Origin: Cupriavidus taiwanensis
Lineage (GTDB): Bacteria; Pseudomonadota; Gammaproteobacteria; Burkholderiales; Burkholderiaceae
Assembly: GCF_900250115.1 (NCBI RefSeq)
Contig: NZ_LT984804.1
Coordinates: 2,061,301 to 2,125,300, forward strand
DNA length: 64,000 bases
Reading direction: 5' to 3'
The notes under the pieces are model-generated. The model did not search any database and was not told where the DNA came from. It saw only the letters and a list, made by a program, of their open reading frames with translations. Position numbers and translations under genes: made by a program. This document shows, piece by piece, positions 37,289 through 45,867 of the stretch. The first letter of the stretch is position 1. Every line of letters starts with the position of its first letter.

Positions 37289-37667
37289 GAGGGTCTCCTT
37301 TTCTAGTTGATCAATCGGGCCGTGATTTCCGAGGTCCGGCGCGTGGTCCGCCCCATCGGGTCGTTCACGGCATCCCGGACCGGTCCGTCCCGCCAGCACG
37401 CGAGCGGACCACTGCCAGGATCGGCATTCTTCAGATGGCCAATGGATGTATCCGAATCCATACCGGTAGTTGCACGCCGGCAAGCTGGACGCGGCAGGTG
37501 GCGACGGGCTGGTTCCAGCCGCGTCGCCCGGGGGGGAAAATCTATACCTGGCTTGAATCTGCTTCAGAAAATCTCGCGTGTTGGGGTCTTGACTCCGAGC
37601 GCTGAGGCGCGGCCGCAGGCGAAAACAGGGTCGGTGTCTGGAACGCGGCCATTCCAGCTTCCTCTGG
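37289..37667. other. Intergenic gap between binding protein and permease genes
   Basis: These 379 bases hold no supported gene. The gap is large for an operon, so a promoter, processing site or attenuating hairpin between the highly expressed binding protein and the permeases is possible. I could not place a definite hairpin. Confidence 0.5.
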
Positions 37668-39287
37668 TCAAGCGTCGAGCCAGACGTGCTCGGCAAACGC
37701 ATAGCCCATCAGACCGCCCAGCGGGATGGGCGACAAGCCCTTGAGCTTCGTTGAATGCGCATCGATGCTGGACAGGAACAAGGGGATACCGATGCCCGCC
37801 TCCGCATGAATCATGGTTTGCATATCGGCATACAACTGCTTGCGTTTGGCGAAGTCAGTCTCGGCGCGCGCACCGAGCAACAGCTGGTCGAACCGCGGGT
37901 TCTTCCAGCGCGACTCGTTCCAGGGCGCGTCGGACTTGAAGAACTGCGTGAGGATCGTATCGGCGCTGGGTCGCGGATTCACATTGCCGAAGCCGACAGG
38001 GCTGTTGAGCCAGTGGTTCGACCAGTAGCCATCGGCCGGCATGCGCTTGATGTCGAGTTCCAGGCCAACGCGCTGGGCCGCCTGCTGCAGCATCAGCGCC
38101 ATCTCGACCGAGTACAGCGCCGCCGGCGACGTCACCACCGGCACCTTGCCAGTCACGCCGGCCTTGCGCAGATGGAACTTCGCCTTCTCCGGATCGAACG
38201 GCCGTTGCGGCAGTTCCTTGAAATAGAAGCGGTTGGTGGGATCGATGGGCTGGTCGTTGCCAATGACGGCATTGCCGAGTGCGATCGCCTGTTTCATCTG
38301 CTCCCGGTCCAGCAGATACTTCATCCCCATGATGAAGTCCGGGTTCGTGCCGGGACCCACGTCCTTGCGCAGGATCAGGTCGGTATATTGGCCCGACCTG
38401 GTGATCATCAGCCCGTAGCCAGGAGTACCCTTGATGCGGGCCACGGCACGCGGGTTCACCATGGCGACCAGATCCATTTCGCCCGACAGCAGCGCATTGA
38501 CTCGCGCGCTTTCGTCGGTGATGCCAACGAACTCGATCTCGTCGAGGTACGGCTTGCCTGGCTTCCAGTACGCCTCGTTGCGCACGGCAACGGTGCGCAC
38601 GCCGGGGCGGAACTCCTTGATCTTGTAAGGTCCGGTACCGATGCCCGCGCTGAAGTCGGTGGTGCCGTCCTTGACGATCTGGAAATGAGAGGTCCCCAGG
38701 ATCACCGGGAGATCGGCATTCGGCTGGGTCAACACCATCGTGACCTCGCCCGGACCGGTAGCCTTGACGCTCTCGATCTGCTCGGCCAGCACCTTGCCCT
38801 TGGAGGCGGTGGCCGGGTCCTTGTGGCGCATCACCGAGTACACCACATCCGCGGGCGACAACGCCTTGCCGTCATGGAACGTTACGCCCTTGCGCAACGC
38901 AAATACCCAAGTCTTTGCATCGGTGGTGTTGAAGGACTCCGCCAGCGCGGGGCGCGGCGTCAGGCTGGCATCGAGCGAGGTCAGCCCGTTGTAGACCATG
39001 TTGCAGCGCACATAGTCATTCTGGTTCGCCTGCTTGGCAGGATCCAGCGTATCGGACGCGGATGCCGTGCCAGCGGCCACACGGATGCGTCCGCCGCGCC
39101 GGGGTGTCTGCGCATGAGCCTCGAGCGCCTGGCCGGCCAGGCTACCGGCCAGCGTGGCTTGCATCCCGCCCGCCAGCAGCATCTTCAGCACATCGCGCCG
39201 GGTGGCGCCGCGCTTGAGTCCATCCAGGATACGAAGGCTTTCACCGGGACCGACAAGGCTAGCGAACTCGTTACAGCGATCCTTCAT
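37668..39287 (-). CDS. Family 5 extracellular solute-binding protein (dipeptide/opine type), paralogue 1
   Basis: The 539-residue periplasmic receptor has an N-terminal segment TRRDVLKMLLAGG followed by a hydrophobic stretch and AHAQ, consistent with Tat-type or Sec export. It continues with the SBP_bac_5 pattern: TLDPAKQANQNDYVRCNMVYNGL, LRKGVTFHDGKALSPADVVYS, GIGTGPYKIKEF and RNEAYWKPGKPYLDEIEF read in overlapping short pieces. Family members bind di- and oligopeptides, opines or nickel. GTACTCC read in reverse gives an AGGAGTACG ribosome site. The paralogue at 51893-53512 has exactly the same length. Confidence 0.93.
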   Translation of the reverse strand: MKDRCNEFASLVGPGESLRILDGLKRGATRRDVLKMLLAGGMQATLAGSLAGQALEAHAQTPRRGGRIRVAAGTASASDTLDPAKQANQNDYVRCNMVYNGLTSLDASLTPRPALAESFNTTDAKTWVFALRKGVTFHDGKALSPADVVYSVMRHKDPATASKGKVLAEQIESVKATGPGEVTMVLTQPNADLPVILGTSHFQIVKDGTTDFSAGIGTGPYKIKEFRPGVRTVAVRNEAYWKPGKPYLDEIEFVGITDESARVNALLSGEMDLVAMVNPRAVARIKGTPGYGLMITRSGQYTDLILRKDVGPGTNPDFIMGMKYLLDREQMKQAIALGNAVIGNDQPIDPTNRFYFKELPQRPFDPEKAKFHLRKAGVTGKVPVVTSPAALYSVEMALMLQQAAQRVGLELDIKRMPADGYWSNHWLNSPVGFGNVNPRPSADTILTQFFKSDAPWNESRWKNPRFDQLLLGARAETDFAKRKQLYADMQTMIHAEAGIGIPLFLSSIDAHSTKLKGLSPIPLGGLMGYAFAEHVWLDA

Positions 39288-39437
39288 GGTCGTACTCCTG
39301 GTTTGGTGGGCAGGCCCAAGCAAAAGCGTTGATGTGCGGCGATTTAAGCATGCGTCCCCACGCCATTTATCGGGAAATGGGCGATTACGACGCGTAAAAG
39401 ATGCGGTTTTCAAAAGCCCGGACGGCAGTTCCTGCGG

Positions 39438-40934
39438 TCAGGGATGGTTGTCGTTATCCCTTGCGGCAAAATCGATCAGCACGCTCTTGAAGCGCAGGTT
39501 TGCCTCCACCGCCTGGCGCCCGAGATCCTTGCCGATGCCAGATTGGTGATAGCCGCCGGTCGGGATCACAAAGTCCGCACTGCGCCCATAGCGATTGATC
39601 CATACCGTGCCCGCTGAAATGCCGCGCATCGCGCGCAGCGCGCGGCCGATATCGGCGGTGTGAACGCCGGCGGCGAGGCCATAGTGCTCGTGCGCGGCAA
39701 GCGCCAGACCCTCCTCTTCATCCTCGAAGGTTTGCACTGTCAGCACCGGGCCGAAGATTTCTTCCCGCACCGCAGGATTGTCCGCGCTTACGCCCTGGAT
39801 CAGCGTAGGCTGGAAGAACGCGCCGCCCGGACCGCCGTCAACGAGGCCACCGCCGCAGCGCAGTTCCGCGCCGTTGCCGCGCGCGCGCTCCACGATGTCG
39901 AGGATGCGCGACGCCTGCACCGCCGAAACAATCGGCGCCAGCGTGGTGGCATCATCCCAGGTCGCACCGGGCAGCAGCCCGGAGAAGCGCGCCACGATGC
40001 GCTCGACCAGCGCCTCGGCGATGCCGCGTTGCACAATCAGCCGCGAGCCGGCCACGCATACCTGTCCTGCATTGCCGGTGATGGCGCCGGCAATGATGCC
40101 CGCAAGCCGGTCAAGATCCGGTGCATCATCGAATACAAGCTGAGGGCTTTTGCCGCCCAGCTCCAGCGTCACCGGCTTCGGCCCCTGCGACGCGCAAGCC
40201 GCCATGATCGCGGCGCCCGTGCGCGTCGATCCCGTGAAGGTCATTTTCGAGATCAGCGGGTGGCGCGTCAGCGCATCGCCCGTCGTTGCCCCGTCACCCT
40301 GCACCACGTTGAACAGGCCGGGCGGCAGGCCGGCTTCGATGGCCAGCTGAGCCAGGCGCACCGCGGAGAACGGCGTCAGTTCGGAGGGCTTCAGCACCAC
40401 GGCGTTGCCCGCGGCAAGCGCGGCACCAACCTTCCAGGACACCATCACCAGCGGGAAATTCCAGGGCGTGATCGCGCCCACCACGCCATACGGCTCGGCT
40501 ACCACCATGCCAAGGTGATCGTGGCGCGTAGCCGCCACCTCGCCGCCCAGCTTGTCGGCATACTCGGCGAAGAACCGCAGTCCCTCCGCCGTGAACGGTA
40601 CATCCCATGCGGTAGCATCGCGCACCGGCCGGGTCGAGCACACCGCTTCGAGCGGCGCGAGGCCACCCACGTCCGCTTCGATCAGGTCCGCCCATCGGCG
40701 CAGCACGCGGGCCCGCTCGCGCGGCGCGCGGCGCGCCCAGTCGCTGGTACGCCAGGTCTTCCACGCGTCCCGTACGGCTGCATCGACCGCCGCGGCGTCG
40801 GCCAACGGAAGCTCGGCATGCACCTGGCTATCGGAGGGACGCCGCACGGCAATACGGCCGGCATCAGGCACGAACTGTCCACCAATGAAATGGCCGGTGG
40901 ATACGGCGATAGTGTGGGGGTCAAAGACTTGCAC
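39438..40934 (-). CDS. NAD-dependent aldehyde dehydrogenase (betaine/gamma-aminobutyraldehyde type)
   Basis: The 498-residue ALDH has the nucleophile cysteine in NAGQVCVAGSR, the glutamate in [23 protein letters not shown], and a C-terminal GYHQSGIGKDLGRQAVEANL. It is closest in feel to the PuuC/betaine aldehyde dehydrogenase branch. The apparent start is GTG at 40934 without a strong ribosome site; no nearby ATG fits the family N-terminus. The binding protein gene follows 150 bases downstream, so this is probably the first gene of the ALDH-SBP-permease-ATPase-gabD unit. Confidence 0.88.
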   Translation of the reverse strand: MQVFDPHTIAVSTGHFIGGQFVPDAGRIAVRRPSDSQVHAELPLADAAAVDAAVRDAWKTWRTSDWARRAPRERARVLRRWADLIEADVGGLAPLEAVCSTRPVRDATAWDVPFTAEGLRFFAEYADKLGGEVAATRHDHLGMVVAEPYGVVGAITPWNFPLVMVSWKVGAALAAGNAVVLKPSELTPFSAVRLAQLAIEAGLPPGLFNVVQGDGATTGDALTRHPLISKMTFTGSTRTGAAIMAACASQGPKPVTLELGGKSPQLVFDDAPDLDRLAGIIAGAITGNAGQVCVAGSRLIVQRGIAEALVERIVARFSGLLPGATWDDATTLAPIVSAVQASRILDIVERARGNGAELRCGGGLVDGGPGGAFFQPTLIQGVSADNPAVREEIFGPVLTVQTFEDEEEGLALAAHEHYGLAAGVHTADIGRALRAMRGISAGTVWINRYGRSADFVIPTGGYHQSGIGKDLGRQAVEANLRFKSVLIDFAARDNDNHP

Positions 40935-41086
40935 GGAATGACGGGCGCTTCAGTCGCGCCAAAGGTGTGTTGATGCCTTCCATGCTAGACAAGAATGCCC
41001 AAGATTTATCTCGCTTAAGGACGGTGCTTCCGCATCGAATTGCAAAACTGGCACCTCTCGCAACCGAATCTTCCGAGTTAAGGAGA

Positions 41087-41106
41087 AACCCCAACGCATT
41101 GGGGTT
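41087..41106. other. Perfect palindrome (hairpin)
   Basis: AACCCCAA, loop CGCA, TTGGGGTT forms an eight-base perfect stem. On the minus strand it is followed by TTTCTCC, so it could be a second, weaker terminator below the cupin pseudogene. An operator site is the alternative. Confidence 0.5.
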
Positions 41107-41171
41107 CCCCGGCACGATTGCCCCGCCGAGTTGCACCAGCACAATGCTGGCCAGCGAGTTCCGTCTTGTCC

Positions 41172-41202
41172 AAAAAAAAACCGCGGGCATCGCTGCCTGC
41201 GG
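41172..41202 (-). terminator. Intrinsic terminator downstream of the cupin pseudogene
   Basis: On the minus strand a nine-base stem CCGCAGGCA/TGCCCGCGG (one mismatch) with loop GCGA is followed by nine T residues. It lies 55 bases after the stop codon of the broken cupin gene and matches an intact terminator left behind by it. Confidence 0.75.
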
Positions 41203-41256
41203 GCAAGGCTTCACAAGGAAGCGGAGACCACCGAAGTACCCCGGCAATCCTCCCGC

Positions 41257-41560
41257 CTACGCCGGCCGGAACATTGCATAAACCTTGGCCGCGTGCTCGC
41301 GGCCTTCCTGACTGCATTGCGCGTGCTGCTCGACCAGAAACATGTCGCCTTGCGAGAACGTCCGCGCCGGCCCGTCTCGTCTTCAAACGTCACGCTGCCG
41401 GCAAGCAGGTATATCAGCTCACTTGATCTCGTGATTCGTGAGGAATACGCTGCAATGGCGTGGCTCCCGCAATCCCTTGACAAGAAGACATGGATTCGCG
41501 CAGGCGCTGCCCGCGCTGATGGAGAATTACAGCACCATCGCACCTGCGGCATATCGTGTT
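41257..41560 (-). pseudogene. Cupin-domain pseudogene with two frameshifts
   Basis: No single frame is open, but three adjoining minus-strand frames read in order GATPLQRIPHESRDQ, then SELIYLLAGSVTFEDETGR, then ARTFSQGDMFLVEQHAQ followed by REHAAKVYAMFRPA and a stop at 41257. The order and spacing match the C-terminal cupin of the gene at 43402-44121 (DSTPYHRVVRPHRLNEFMHL, GTGDALFVPHGAPIGW, AKFYVVQSVQA). Two frame changes separate the pieces, and the N-terminal half is not recognisable. The gene is decayed; its terminator at 41172-41202 survives. Confidence 0.7.
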
Positions 41561-41873
41561 CAGGCAGCCCGCAAACCTACAAACCGTGGCATTTGGACTC
41601 TGAATCAGCATGAATTGCTGCGGGCGGCACCAAGTCCTGCCGCGCAGGCGCCGGCCGACCCCGCATGCGGGCGCCAGGCAGCGGATTCGCAAACCGATGG
41701 CAGCGGCATGGTCTTAGCAATGGATGCGGTCTGATGCCAGCTTCACGGCATAAGCTCCGCATCTCGCAGCGGAGGTCGAGGTGATTATGTGGAATCGTAT
41801 TTCCCCCCTTCGTTTCCCCGTGAAACGCATACCGACTGTGGCAAGATGAATTTCGTAATTAAAGGAAGACGCC
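41561..41873. other. Intergenic remainder before GNAT paralogue 2
   Basis: No gene is supported. The stretch is between the decayed cupin gene and the GNAT gene; it may include unrecognisable 5' parts of the former. AAAGGAAG lies just before the GNAT ATG. Confidence 0.45.
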
Positions 41874-42731
41874 ATGCCAAGCCACGACAACAAGGATTCA
41901 GTGACCTACCGTGCCATGTCCGAACAGGACGTGCCTGCTGCCTATGCCTTGTCGCAGGCGCTGCGCTGGCCCCATCGGGCAGAAGACTGGCAATTCGTGC
42001 TGCGCCTGGGGACAGGCTTCGTCGCTGAAGACGCCGGCACGGTAATCGGCACCGCGCTATGCTGGAAGCAGGGACAGCAGGCATCGCTGGGAATGATCAT
42101 TGTGTCGTCGGAACATCAGGGCAAAGGCATTGGCAAGGCGTTGATGCGCCTTGTGCTGGAAGTGTTGGGGGATCGCACCACGCTGCTCAATGCAACCCCT
42201 GCCGGGCAGCCCCTGTATGAACGCCTGGGCTTTGTTGCGACTGGCACCATCCACCAGCATCAGGGAACGATGAACACCGTCGGCCCGGTTGCACTGGCTG
42301 CGGAAGAACGGCTCCGCCCGCTCGAGCCAGGCGATATAGAAGCCGTGACGGAACTCGCAAGTCGCGCTACCGGCGTGTACCGTGGCGAGCTGCTGAAGGC
42401 ACTGATTCCCATTGCCGAAGCTGTGGTACTGGAACGCAATGGCGAGGTGGTCGGCTTCTCGGTCTTGCGCCGGTTCGGCCGAGGCCATGTTATCGGCCCG
42501 GTGGTGGCCTCCGACAGCGAGCGCGCCAAGGCCTTGATCGCCCACTGGGGAAGTACCTGCGCCGGCTCCTTCGTGCGCGTGGATGTCACCGGAACCAGCG
42601 GGCTGCAGGACTGGCTCCCGCAGGCAGGATTGACTCAGGTGGATACCGCGGTGGCGATGGCGCGCAATGGCGTGCCGCAAGCCGACACCGCACTGCACCA
42701 GTTTGCCCTGATCAACCAGGCGCTTTGCTGA
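41874..42731 (+). CDS. Tandem-GNAT N-acetyltransferase (paralogue 2)
   Basis: The 285-residue protein has the same two-domain plan as 28803-29666. The acetyl-CoA loop is SSEHQGKGIGKALM (about residue 80), and the second half contains DSERAKALIAHWGSTCAGSF. Shared stretches such as RAKALIAHW and GxVIGPV show common descent. AAAGGAAG precedes the ATG. It stands alone between two decayed genes. Its substrate is unknown; acetylation of an amine intermediate or a sensing role are both possible. Confidence 0.83.
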   Translation: MPSHDNKDSVTYRAMSEQDVPAAYALSQALRWPHRAEDWQFVLRLGTGFVAEDAGTVIGTALCWKQGQQASLGMIIVSSEHQGKGIGKALMRLVLEVLGDRTTLLNATPAGQPLYERLGFVATGTIHQHQGTMNTVGPVALAAEERLRPLEPGDIEAVTELASRATGVYRGELLKALIPIAEAVVLERNGEVVGFSVLRRFGRGHVIGPVVASDSERAKALIAHWGSTCAGSFVRVDVTGTSGLQDWLPQAGLTQVDTAVAMARNGVPQADTALHQFALINQALC

Positions 42732-43178
42732 ACCCTCCTGCTTGATGAAAGGTGCGAGGCGTCGAGCTTGCGCCTCGCCGCCTGATCAGAACCACCGCGT
42801 CAATGCGGTCTCCGGCGCTGTTCATTACGTATCATGCTCGCACCGTAGATTTCTACACGCGGTTGCGGGCCTGCTACTACCCCACTTGTTCAGTGAAGTG
42901 CGCTTCGGCCCCCGTGACTTCGCCGCCCAGCCGCACTTCAGCCCGTCAGCGCGATCAGCGCAGACATCTGTGGCTCAAAATCTGTGGCTCAAAATGCCGG
43001 AACTGGTGCTGATGGGCGTCCTGGCCTTTGTGCCGGGCGCGGCAGCAACCGGTCGACTGCGTCCGATGTGAAGCCCTCAGACCAATGCACGACCGCAGGA
43101 TCTGCTGATAGCAACTCGCACAACGGCAGCCTGCTTTGCACGAGACCCTGATTACAGCACCGGCGCGAGGGGCACGCA
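42732..43178. other. Intergenic region with no intact gene
   Basis: These 447 bases contain no supported CDS. A direct repeat of TCTGTGGCTCAAAA occurs twice in tandem around 42968-42995. The right side runs into the aldehyde dehydrogenase remnant, so part of the region may be unrecognisable remains of that gene. Confidence 0.5.
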
Positions 43179-43331
43179 GCTTATGCTTTTGGACATGCAA
43201 AGGCCCGACCTCGGCTCTATCCGGCATGGATCCCCGATGCGCCCTTTGGCGGATACAAGCCGTCGGGAGATGGCCGCGAATACGGAATTGAAGGTCTCGA
43301 GGAGTATTTTGCAACCAAAGCAATTCTTGGT
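43179..43331 (+). pseudogene. Aldehyde dehydrogenase remnant (C-terminal end only)
   Basis: In the frame starting at 43179 the sequence reads YPAWIPDAPFGGYKPSGDGR then EYGIEGLEEYFATKAILG, the exact C-terminal signature of NAD-dependent aldehyde dehydrogenases (APFGGYKxSGxGREYG...GLEEFxxTKAI). Nothing upstream resembles the catalytic domain, and the frame runs on past the normal end into the cupin gene's leader. This is the tail of a gene whose body was deleted. Confidence 0.75.
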
Positions 43332-43401
43332 TCCAGGAGGCCACGGCACCCAGTGCCGATTGAGGTTTCAGCAAGACAACGCGCAACGCGCAGGAGCAAT
43401 C

Positions 43402-44121
43402 ATGACCGTGGCCCTAGTGCTGCATCGCGCCGATGGCGCGCCCGTTTCAACCGAATTCCGCAGGGCGGCCTTCGGCAATGACGACCCCTTTGCGCGACAG
43501 CGCGAAATCGCATGGGAAGGACCCGACTCCATGATCGCTGGCCGGGCCAGCTTCATTGGCGAGCTCGATGTCGCGAGCTTCCCTCACATCGAAACCATCG
43601 TCGTGGTGGAAGGAGAGCTGACGCTGACTGAAGCAGGAGCGGCCCCGCTGGTCCTGGGTCCGCAAGCGGGCGCTGTCATCGGATGCGGCACGGCGCTGCG
43701 CATCCAGGCCGGATCCCGCGTGCGGTTTTCCTTTTGCGCAGCCGCTTGCGACAAGCCGACGAAGCGCGGCCTCATCCCGCTTCGCGCCAACGCCGACTTC
43801 AGGCCGTCCAAAGCCCCGCCGAAGGAGACGCTGCTCGGCCCCACCCCGGACTGCCGCAGCGACAATGTCTTCGCAGAGGAGGGCGCGCAGTACCTCGCGG
43901 GCACCTGGGACTCAACACCTTACCACCGCGTCGTCCGTCCGCATCGCCTCAACGAATTCATGCATCTGCTGGCCGGCAGCGTGCGGTTCGCAGCCCCCGA
44001 TGGCAGCGTGCTTTCAGTGGGCACCGGAGATGCGCTGTTCGTGCCCCACGGCGCACCGATCGGGTGGGAAAGCAGCGATCGCGTGGCGAAATTCTACGTA
44101 GTTCAAAGCGTCCAGGCTTGA
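43402..44121 (+). CDS. Bicupin protein (cupin_3/DUF861-like)
   Basis: The 239-residue protein has two cupin halves: about 30-105 (FPHIETIVVVEGELTLTEAG, GTALRIQAG) and about 155-239 (GTWDSTPYHRVVRP, EFMHLLAGSVRFAAPDG, GTGDALFVPHGAPIGWES). Such EutQ/DUF861-like bicupins are often small-molecule isomerases or sensors in amine and ureide pathways. The ATG at 43402 with CAGGAGCAATC upstream was chosen; the longer frame from 43183 overlaps the aldehyde dehydrogenase remnant in another frame. A DadA-like oxidase gene follows after 20 bases. Confidence 0.85.
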   Translation: MTVALVLHRADGAPVSTEFRRAAFGNDDPFARQREIAWEGPDSMIAGRASFIGELDVASFPHIETIVVVEGELTLTEAGAAPLVLGPQAGAVIGCGTALRIQAGSRVRFSFCAAACDKPTKRGLIPLRANADFRPSKAPPKETLLGPTPDCRSDNVFAEEGAQYLAGTWDSTPYHRVVRPHRLNEFMHLLAGSVRFAAPDGSVLSVGTGDALFVPHGAPIGWESSDRVAKFYVVQSVQA

Positions 44122-44141
44122 ATCGACAAGCGAGATCCATT

Positions 44142-45467
44142 ATGTCCCCTCCGCTGCACCATATCCAAACTTCGCCCACGCTGCCGGCGTCGGCTGATGT
44201 GGTCGTGATCGGCGGCGGCATCATTGGCGTCTTTACCGCCTACTACCTGGCCAAGCGCGGCGTTTCGGTCGCCTTGGTGGAGAAGGGGAGGATTGGCGCC
44301 GAGCAATCGAGCCGCAACTGGGGCTGGTGCCGGCAGCAGAACCGCGATGCTCGCGAACTTCCGCTAGCGAGCAAGAGCCTTGATCTCTGGGAACGCTTTG
44401 CCGCAGAAAGCGGGGAAGACACGGGCTTCCATCGCTGCGGGCTCTTGTATCTCAGTAACGACGAGGCCGAACTATCCCGTTGGTCCAGTTGGGGCGATTT
44501 TGCAAAGACCGCTGGAGTGTTAACCCATATGCTCAATAGTCGGCAAGCCGCCCAGCGGGGGCAGGCGACCGGGCGCGCCTGGAAAGGCGGCGTCTTCTCG
44601 CCCAGCGATGGCACCGCCGATCCTGGCAAGGCTGCGCCGGCCGTGGCAGCTGCGCTCATCAAGCTCGGTGGCAGCGTTCACCAAAATTGCGCTGCCCGCG
44701 GCATCGAGACGGAAGGCGGACGAGTCAGCGGGGTCATCACGGAAGCCGGGGTCATCAAGAGCAGGACGGCGGTGCTGGCCGGTGGCGCCTGGGCGTCCGC
44801 GTTCTGCCGCCAGCTCGGCATCCGTTTTCCCCAGGCCTCGATTCGTCAATCCATCCTGAGCGTTTCCCCTGTCGAGCATCGCTTGCCGGATGCCCTGTTT
44901 ACGGCAGGCGTGTCCATTACGCGCCGCAGCGACGGACGCTACGCACTGGCCATCAGCGGCCGCGCACGCGTGGACGTGACGCCACAGTTCTTGCGATTCG
45001 CCCCACAGTTCGTGCCCATGTTCGCTAAGCGCTGGCGCAGCCTTCTTCCCGGAGGCCTGGAAGGCATTCGTGGTGGGCACGAAACGCTGAAGCGGTGGCG
45101 GCTCGATGCCCCGACCCCAATGGAGCGAGTGCGCATCCTGGATCCGAAGCCCGATCTGGCGACGGTCAGGGAGACCCACCGTCGCGCCCTCGAACTCCTG
45201 CCTGCACTGCGCGAAACAAGGATCACGGACGCCTGGGCCGGCTTTGTCGACAGCACGCCGGATGGTGTTCCCGGCATCGGCGCAGTGCCGTCCATACCGG
45301 GTTTCATCCTGGCTGCGGGCTTTTCTGGACACGGCTTTGGCATCGGCCCTGGCGCCGGCCACCTTATCGCGGACCTTGCCACCGGTGCCGAACCGATCGT
45401 GGATCCCATACCGTACCGGCCTGGTCGGTTCAGCGGCTCGGCATGGGGCAAGGTCGCCGACTTCTAG
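44142..45467 (+). CDS. FAD-dependent amino-acid oxidoreductase, DadA/SoxB-like
   Basis: The 441-residue flavoprotein shows the DAO-family motif VVVIGGGIIGVFTAYYLAKRG (about 20-40), SSRNWGWCRQQNRD, and the C-terminal ILAAGFSGHGFGIGPGAG. RNWGWCRQQ is typical of a subgroup near D-amino acid dehydrogenase and sarcosine oxidase. It would oxidise a D- or N-alkyl amino acid. It starts 20 bases after the bicupin gene, forming a clear two-gene unit that continues into the chimeric ORF and racemase-like gene. Confidence 0.87.
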   Translation: MSPPLHHIQTSPTLPASADVVVIGGGIIGVFTAYYLAKRGVSVALVEKGRIGAEQSSRNWGWCRQQNRDARELPLASKSLDLWERFAAESGEDTGFHRCGLLYLSNDEAELSRWSSWGDFAKTAGVLTHMLNSRQAAQRGQATGRAWKGGVFSPSDGTADPGKAAPAVAAALIKLGGSVHQNCAARGIETEGGRVSGVITEAGVIKSRTAVLAGGAWASAFCRQLGIRFPQASIRQSILSVSPVEHRLPDALFTAGVSITRRSDGRYALAISGRARVDVTPQFLRFAPQFVPMFAKRWRSLLPGGLEGIRGGHETLKRWRLDAPTPMERVRILDPKPDLATVRETHRRALELLPALRETRITDAWAGFVDSTPDGVPGIGAVPSIPGFILAAGFSGHGFGIGPGAGHLIADLATGAEPIVDPIPYRPGRFSGSAWGKVADF

Positions 45468-45541
45468 ACCAGGTCCGTCTCTGCAACGCGCCGAACCCCG
45501 ATTCAGCCCGTCAGCCCACCTACGCCGACCAGGAGAGATCC

Positions 45542-45838
45542 ATGAATGACTCTAAGCGGGCACCAAAGGCATACAGGTTGCCGAGCGATGTGATCGTGAT
45601 TGGCGGCGGCTTGGTCGGCTCGGCAGTGGCCTATGGGCTGTGCCAGCTCGGCGATCCCACCCATCTCCTCTGCTGCCTGGTCGCATACAACGTCGTGTTC
45701 ATGCATGAAGGCAAGGTGTGCGAACAGGGAACACCGGCGGAACTGTTCGACGCGCCGAAGACGCCGCCGCTGCATCGTGCCGCCGCCGGGATTCCGCTGC
45801 GCGCGGAAGTCGACGCATGGCTCGCGCAGCACTGCTGA
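45542..45838 (+). pseudogene. Chimeric ORF: oxidoreductase start joined to ABC ATPase end
   Basis: This 98-codon frame has a good ribosome site (AGGAGAGATCC) and ATG. Residues about 15-38 are the FAD-binding start of a DAO-type oxidoreductase (PSDVIVIGGGLVGSAVAYGL). From about residue 45 the sequence is the C-terminus of a polar amino-acid ABC ATPase (VVFMHEGKVCEQGTPAELF, then DAPKTPPL), lacking every ATPase catalytic motif. The two halves belong to unrelated proteins, so a deletion fused the beginning of one gene to the end of another in frame. No function is expected. Confidence 0.78.
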
Positions 45839-45867
45839 TCTCTCCATTGACAACCCGAAGGGCTTCC

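Noticed and set aside
43183..43401. Upstream extension of the bicupin gene to 43183
   Set aside because: This stretch encodes an aldehyde dehydrogenase tail in another frame, and a good ribosome site precedes the ATG at 43402.
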